Assembly: GCF_051020765.1 (NCBI RefSeq) | Contig: NC_134935.1 | Span: forward strand, 7,007,579-7,071,578 | From: Lasioglossum baleicum | Lineage: Eukaryota; Arthropoda; Insecta; Hymenoptera; Halictidae | DNA length: 64,000 bases | Direction: 5' to 3' | In this document: positions 59,139 through 64,000 of the stretch, piece by piece | How the letters are laid out: every line of letters begins with the position of its first letter | Position numbering within the stretch: the first letter of the stretch is position 1 | Notes under the pieces: model-generated | Told to the model about the DNA's origin: nothing | The model's input: the letters and a program-made list of their open reading frames with translations, nothing else | Database searches by the model: none | Made by a program: the position numbers and the translations under genes

Positions 59139-61287
59139 TCAATTATACAGCTATAAAAATCGTTTGTTGTCCGAGGTTTAATCTGGCGACTCCGCGTCGG
59201 TCGAAGGTCAAGTTAGATTAAATTTGCATTGTTTCAAACAAAATGAAATGCACAGGTCACTCCGGCCACAGTAAACAGATTGAAAAATTTGATGATCGGA
59301 CGTTTCCATGGCAGAGTTTCGCGATAACGGAGTTCGTTCACAGAAAACCGTACAGATACGTAGCCCCGGCGAAACTTTTTCCATTCGCCCGTATACTCAT
59401 AGCGCATCCATGATGGTATTTATTCACGCGAATGTTGGCACTGTACCGCCAATATTTCTAAAACACACGACACCGGTTTGGTAGAGAACAAAGCGTCATA
59501 GTGGAACTTTTTCACGTTACTCTTTCAACATGTTTTTCGCTCCCCCCTCATCCCCCCACCCCTCATTAGTATCGCACTGCGGAACCGCAGAAATCGAATG
59601 TTACACCGTGGTATAATTACGTACATATTTGCACAGTGTTCTTGACAATATTGTTGCTTCGTTATTTCAGTCTCGCAATTACAGGATCGCACGCGATCGA
59701 AACTGGAACGGCGCGGATTAATATGTTAGTTTGAATTAATAGTGCAAACAGCGACACTTCGCGTACAAGCAAATCCGCACGCAATAGTGATCGATTCGCG
59801 CCGTTAACGCGATAATTGCGGCAAGTTCTTAGGACGCAATATATGTATCCAGCAGCAGCTGCAAGCTTCTTCCAGGAAATGAAACCCCGTAACTCTCCGT
59901 CGACTAATGGGAGCTATCAAATTCACGCAGGCTGGATCCTATAGCGATGTTGAACACTGGGACGACATTTCGGATGATCAAATTTGAAAATTTCCGTACT
60001 CTTCTACAGTGTTATTACATATCAAACGCTCTTTTTATTTCAATTCGACTCCGTCTTTATTTTACAACTCTATCTAAAGAATGTGCACAATACATTACGG
60101 TTCTAACAAATTCAAAATGAACAAAAACGAATTTCAAGTGGTCAACGGAATTTTGTTGCACTTCATGGTAAATTTTACGAACATTTGATTTGATTAAAAC
60201 TCTATTCGCGATATAAAGGTAGGTAATTCAAGTTTTGTGTATCATTTTTCCATATTATTGCAAATAGCTGAAATAGTCGAGATGGTCAAAGTTATTGGAC
60301 CGTAATGGTGGTGTATTAACGTTTCCCCTCTCTCTGTGTGTGCATTCGCGAAGGAGAAAAATATTGCGCAATGATCAAAAATCGAGTCTGTTCATTTCTA
60401 TGCGGTCTCTCGTTCTCCGATATACTTTTATTTACAAGCCTTCGGGGTCTCCGGGTCGCGCGAAATCCACTCTAACTTAAATTAACGAAGAGCTTCCGTT
60501 ATCAGCCTCAGCGCGGCGGTCGGCGTGTTCTTGGTAAAAAATAGCGCGAGCATCAACCGTAATTACAGCTTAAATCCACGCTCGTGTTTTTCAATCCACA
60601 AAAAGCTACTTGTACCGAAATTTAGGTCATGTACACGCGTACACATATACACACGTGCCAAAAAACGAATATACTGTTACGACGTTTTAACATCACCGGT
60701 CTGTTTCGCTCGGGTTTCCCCCGTCGGCCCGCTGCCCGCTGCCCCTCGCCCTCTGTAAAATACCGGAACCTCAAAGCTTTCGAACGGTTTTCACAGATTA
60801 CTGAAATCAGTCGATTGGCTGCGCCTAAGGAAAAAAAACCGCAGCTTCCGAGATTTGAAGGACCCCGGAACGTTCGCCATTTAGTTGAGAGAAAATTCAA
60901 ACCTCTCGGTGTTTTAACGATATTCCGGGCAGCAAAAAATCCGCGGATATTTCCACTTTTAACCAACGAACGTTTAGCTAATTGTTAAAAAATAGAGAGT
61001 TTCTATTTTTACTCCCGTAGCAGGGAATGTGTTTGATAGGATCGTGTGTTTGTGTTGAGGGGTCAAAATGATTAGTTTCTGGCGTTTTTTTTTCGACAAT
61101 TGTTGGAAACACGAACATGTTGACGCGAGCAATGTTTTAAGTAACTTTTATTCCAGCACACATTATAAGGAGACTTATTAAAGGAGGGTTGTGCATTAAT
61201 ACCTAGTAAAACATTAACAAACACCATCAGAAGTGTAATTATAATTGTATTGTATATCAAAACTGAAGAAATTATAAGTGTTAACAT

Positions 61288-61469
61288 TAGACTGCGGATC
61301 TTTATGCAAAATGAAAACTGTTTGCATTGATTGCAAGACACAGGAGCCAAATAAAACATTTTCGTGAAGCTTAATTTTCTTATTAAGCTGAAAATAATAC
61401 ACTGATGTCCTTAAATATTTTTAATATGTCCGCTGCTGTGTGTAAATTGTACGTAAAATCCGCAGTCTA
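61288..61469 (-). mobile_element. hAT MITE, TAGACTGCGG family, full length, reversed
   Basis: A 182-bp copy with intact ends and octamers gttaacat and tttaacat (7 of 8). The body reads in the opposite sense to the copy at 8836 (gacacaggagccaaata against tatttggctcctgtgtc). Confidence 0.87.
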
Positions 61470-61511
61470 TTTAACATATACATATACTATGTACCTTTGG
61501 AACATTCACTA

Positions 61512-62135
61512 ACAAGTAACACTACCCAATTGATACTCACTGATTTGAATGTTTAACCTACTTATTAAACACCGAAAAATATTAAATAGGTGTTTTTTTG
61601 TTTCGGCTAAATACGCTTTTTAGGGGTAGAAAGCACCCCTCAACCTCTGGAGATGGAAACGTTTGTGGCTAATTATTTCTTAAAGGATTCATATTTTCTA
61701 TAAATTTGAGTCCATTTTCCCATAACGTCTGATTTTTTTCTTTTTTGGAAAAATAACGCAACAAATCAATTCTGAAGACAGATTTTAGAGTCATCGCATA
61801 AAATTACTAATTATAGATACAGGATGCGCTCAAGGTCCGACACTTTAATTGATCTTGAAACGCGACCTCGAGGTCGATTTCAAGGACGCCATCAAGTGCA
61901 TCACTCTGAACTGTACAACTCTGTATCTGTAATAGCAGTTTTTTCAGAAACTGTATCCTTTAAGAAATAATTAGCCACAAACGTTTCCATCTCCAGAGGT
62001 TGAGGGGTGCTTTCTACCCCTAAAAAGCGTATTTAGCCGAAACAAAAAAGACACATATTTAATATTTTTCGGTGTTTAAAAAGTACGTTAAATTTCATTC
62101 AAATTAGTGAGTATCAGTTGGTTAGTGTTACTTGT
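61512..62135. mobile_element. Long-armed foldback element
   Basis: Arms 61512-61691 and 61948-62135 (about 180 bp) are highly alike, starting ACAAGTAACACTA. Both include CGTTTCCATCTCCAGAGG in opposite senses. The spacer is about 256 bp and has no convincing frame. Confidence 0.88.
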
Positions 62136-62608
62136 AAGAATAGATTGTAAAATATCTGTCTAACGTTGACACTAGAACCGATACAGCGAGACCAATTGTA
62201 AGTAGTACTAAATAAACATCAAGAAGGCTTTCTTGTCCATTCACTTATACTAGCACTTGTTTTCAGTCCGAGCACTTGTTTACTTGCGTTATCCACTGTA
62301 CCCTGAAATGTCTACCGATCCAGAGGTGCAGACGCACCCTAGAAACAGTGATCATTAGTTTCCTTACAGCCCGTATCTGCTCCGATTACAACAGCGATGA
62401 CGATTATGTGTTGTGAAGAAGCCGAGGCGCGAGGATTAAGGGAGAGGAGAAATAGGTTAATGAAAAATCGAATCATCGATTCTCTGGGGAATTAGCGACG
62501 GACGTCGTCGCGCAGGTGGCGACAGAAACTCTTGCGCACAGAGTCGGTCGTATGGTCAGTGGACAATCGGGATTCTGGGGCCGATCCTGCATCCGACCCG
62601 TAATCAGG

Positions 62609-62611
<3 letters not shown>

Positions 62612-62655
<44 letters not shown>
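62612..62655. repeat. (GA)22 microsatellite
   Basis: An uninterrupted 44-bp GA repeat, the longest pure simple repeat in the window. It produces Arg/Glu and Ser/Leu artefact frames. Confidence 0.97.
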
Positions 62656-62657
<2 letters not shown>

Positions 62658-63871
62658 GTTGGCGACAAGATCGGGCCGACATCTCGGCGACGGTTGTCTC
62701 CCTGCAGGCGGCTCGTCTTCGCCGATAACCTGATTAATTCATTAGCGATCGACGCTGATTACGTCGTCGCACGTAACACCCATTGTGTTCCGCGGTGTTA
62801 TCGTATCCTTGCACCAAGATATCGGCGTCTACCATCAATTCCCAGGATCAAGACGACGCCGTTGTGAGCCCCCAACGAACAAAGGGATTATATATGCATT
62901 ATAATCTCAATAGGAAGTTCGGGATCAATGCGCGATTCTACCTGTTTCGAGGAGGATCTACGAGCAACTCGCCTCTCGCGAAGGGCTCCAAATCTAATCT
63001 GCAATTGAACCTGTCGTTCTCGAAGGGAAACCGATTACCAGCTTGCAGTTCTATTTGCTTTTGAAAGCTCATCGATACCCGTGTTCCCCCAACTTCTATT
63101 TAGATTTTGGTTATTAATCCCGCGTTAGTTGTACCGCATCGAATCTGCCCTCTACAGAACCTATTCCCACAGATTCGCCAGAATTTTACATCGTCCGACA
63201 TTTTTTCCCCGAAAAAAGATCCCGTTGACCCGCGCGACCCTTTTCGCCGCTTCATTAACATGGAAACGCGATTCAGGACGAGAGTGGCAGCTGTCAAAAC
63301 GGCGCGCACACATCGCGCCTCCGAGCTATCGACTATATTGTTGCACGATGGACATGGGGAGTGTATATATACTCCGCTTCAAGCCTCGAGAGTCCCCACA
63401 TTGTCCTGGAGATCCTCTTCTGCTGCGTTTCATGTTGCGCCACCTTAGTTAATGGGGATTTAAGTTGTCAATGCACGACAGCTTGATCAACCCGACACAT
63501 TCCTCGGCCACACTCTGCCCCTAATTCGGTATTAACTCCGCGACCCGTAGAGCACACGTTACGCCATGCCAGTACCTTTGATAGCATCGCCCGGGATATA
63601 CAGTTTGCTATACAATACATATACGGTTGCTATAGTTCGGCGCTGCGAGCGTACGGGTTTCACTCTTAAGCTTACACACTGCTATTTCAACGAAATGCAC
63701 AACAGCTGATTTATAAGCGCGAAATATTACATATTCAGCGGTGTTGTAATTTTTAGGTACAGCATCTTTTTACATCGAAATGTTATATATCGAGGCGTAA
63801 TTCCATAGCGTCGATCGTATCTGGGGAAGCTATTAATTATGGAAAACGCAGAGGAAATGATTTCGAGGCAC

Positions 63872-63889
63872 GCGAGATTCGAATCTCGC
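63872..63889. other. Perfect 18-bp palindrome
   Basis: GCGAGATTCGAATCTCGC is its own reverse complement. Flanking CGAGGC and CCTCG extend it imperfectly. It resembles a tRNA T-arm, but the loop size is wrong and no cloverleaf surrounds it. Confidence 0.8.
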
Positions 63890-64000
63890 CTCGCAGTTTG
63901 ACAGGTGAGTAGAGTCTGAACGGTGTCGAATGGAAAAGTACCGTTAAATTCGTCTAATTTTCAAACTGCTTCGCTGGAACAACTCGCATCGATTCCGATC

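Larger units (their letters stand above)
59150..64000. other. Intergenic outside the listed elements
   Basis: Besides the MITE at 61288, the foldback at 61512, the GA repeat and the palindrome, no gene is recognised. Frames at 60622-60988 are open on both strands and look like chance. Confidence 0.5.

Noticed and set aside
62473..62728. Ser/Leu-rich and Arg/Glu-rich frames
   Set aside because: Products of the GA microsatellite.
63850..63910. tRNA-like T-arm (gattcgaatc)
   Set aside because: Loop size is wrong, and no anticodon arm or acceptor stem can be drawn.
1..64000. CRISPR arrays, operons, ribosome binding sites, phage or plasmid features
   Set aside because: The window is eukaryotic. 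Tandem repeats found lack the regular repeat-spacer form and no prokaryotic gene organisation is present.

Overview
The window looks like a piece of an insect nuclear genome, most likely a hymenopteran (bee or ant type). The evidence is spliced genes with GT-AG introns, TATA plus initiator promoters, arthropod cuticle genes, a CpG-rich unique background, and AT-rich dispersed DNA transposons. There is no prokaryotic gene organisation: nearly all open frames in the GC-rich stretches are chance. The species cannot be named from sequence alone.

Only two well-supported protein-coding genes are present, both on the plus strand and both secreted. Gene A (5114-6677) encodes a signal peptide followed by a His/Asp/Gly/Tyr-rich low-complexity protein that I cannot assign to a named family. 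Gene B (34915-40960) encodes a 201-residue cuticular protein with a chitin-binding Rebers-Riddiford domain of the RR-2 type. They share a characteristic layout: a TATA box, a short 5' UTR, a tiny first coding exon (4 or 7 codons, ending in AAG) and a phase-0 intron inside the signal peptide. This suggests a cuticle or extracellular-matrix gene neighbourhood. A third, weak candidate (two short exons, 41932-42213) lies just downstream of gene B.

The rest is intergenic or intronic and holds many non-autonomous DNA transposons. (1) A hAT-type MITE family with ends TAGACTGCGG/CCGCAGTCTA has about 20 copies and 8-bp target duplications of the form nTnnnnAn. (2) Four other hAT-like elements have CAG ends and 8-bp duplications; three carry internal tandem repeats and one (38894-40168, in intron 2 of gene B) carries a broken transposase 3' end. 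(3) TTAA-flanked, piggyBac-like MITEs fall into several families; the clearest three insertions can be read directly against empty sites inside this window. (4) Seven long-armed foldback elements are present. (5) A Tc1-like element (7904-8824) has about 220-bp inverted repeats and a decayed transposase. (6) There are also mariner, pogo and LINE fragments.

Layout: 1-5000 intergenic with MITEs and a LINE fragment; 5024-6845 gene A; 6850-34850 intergenic, with the Tc1-like element, a 212-bp higher-order tandem array (18126-19053) and several foldbacks; 34852-40960 gene B, whose 3.7-kb intron 2 is roughly half transposon; 41189-64000 intergenic with a dense hAT/TTAA/foldback set and a long GA microsatellite. 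The repeats record a layered history: TTAA elements sit inside hAT MITEs, hAT MITEs sit inside foldbacks and TTAA elements, and a TTAA element sits inside the satellite array.
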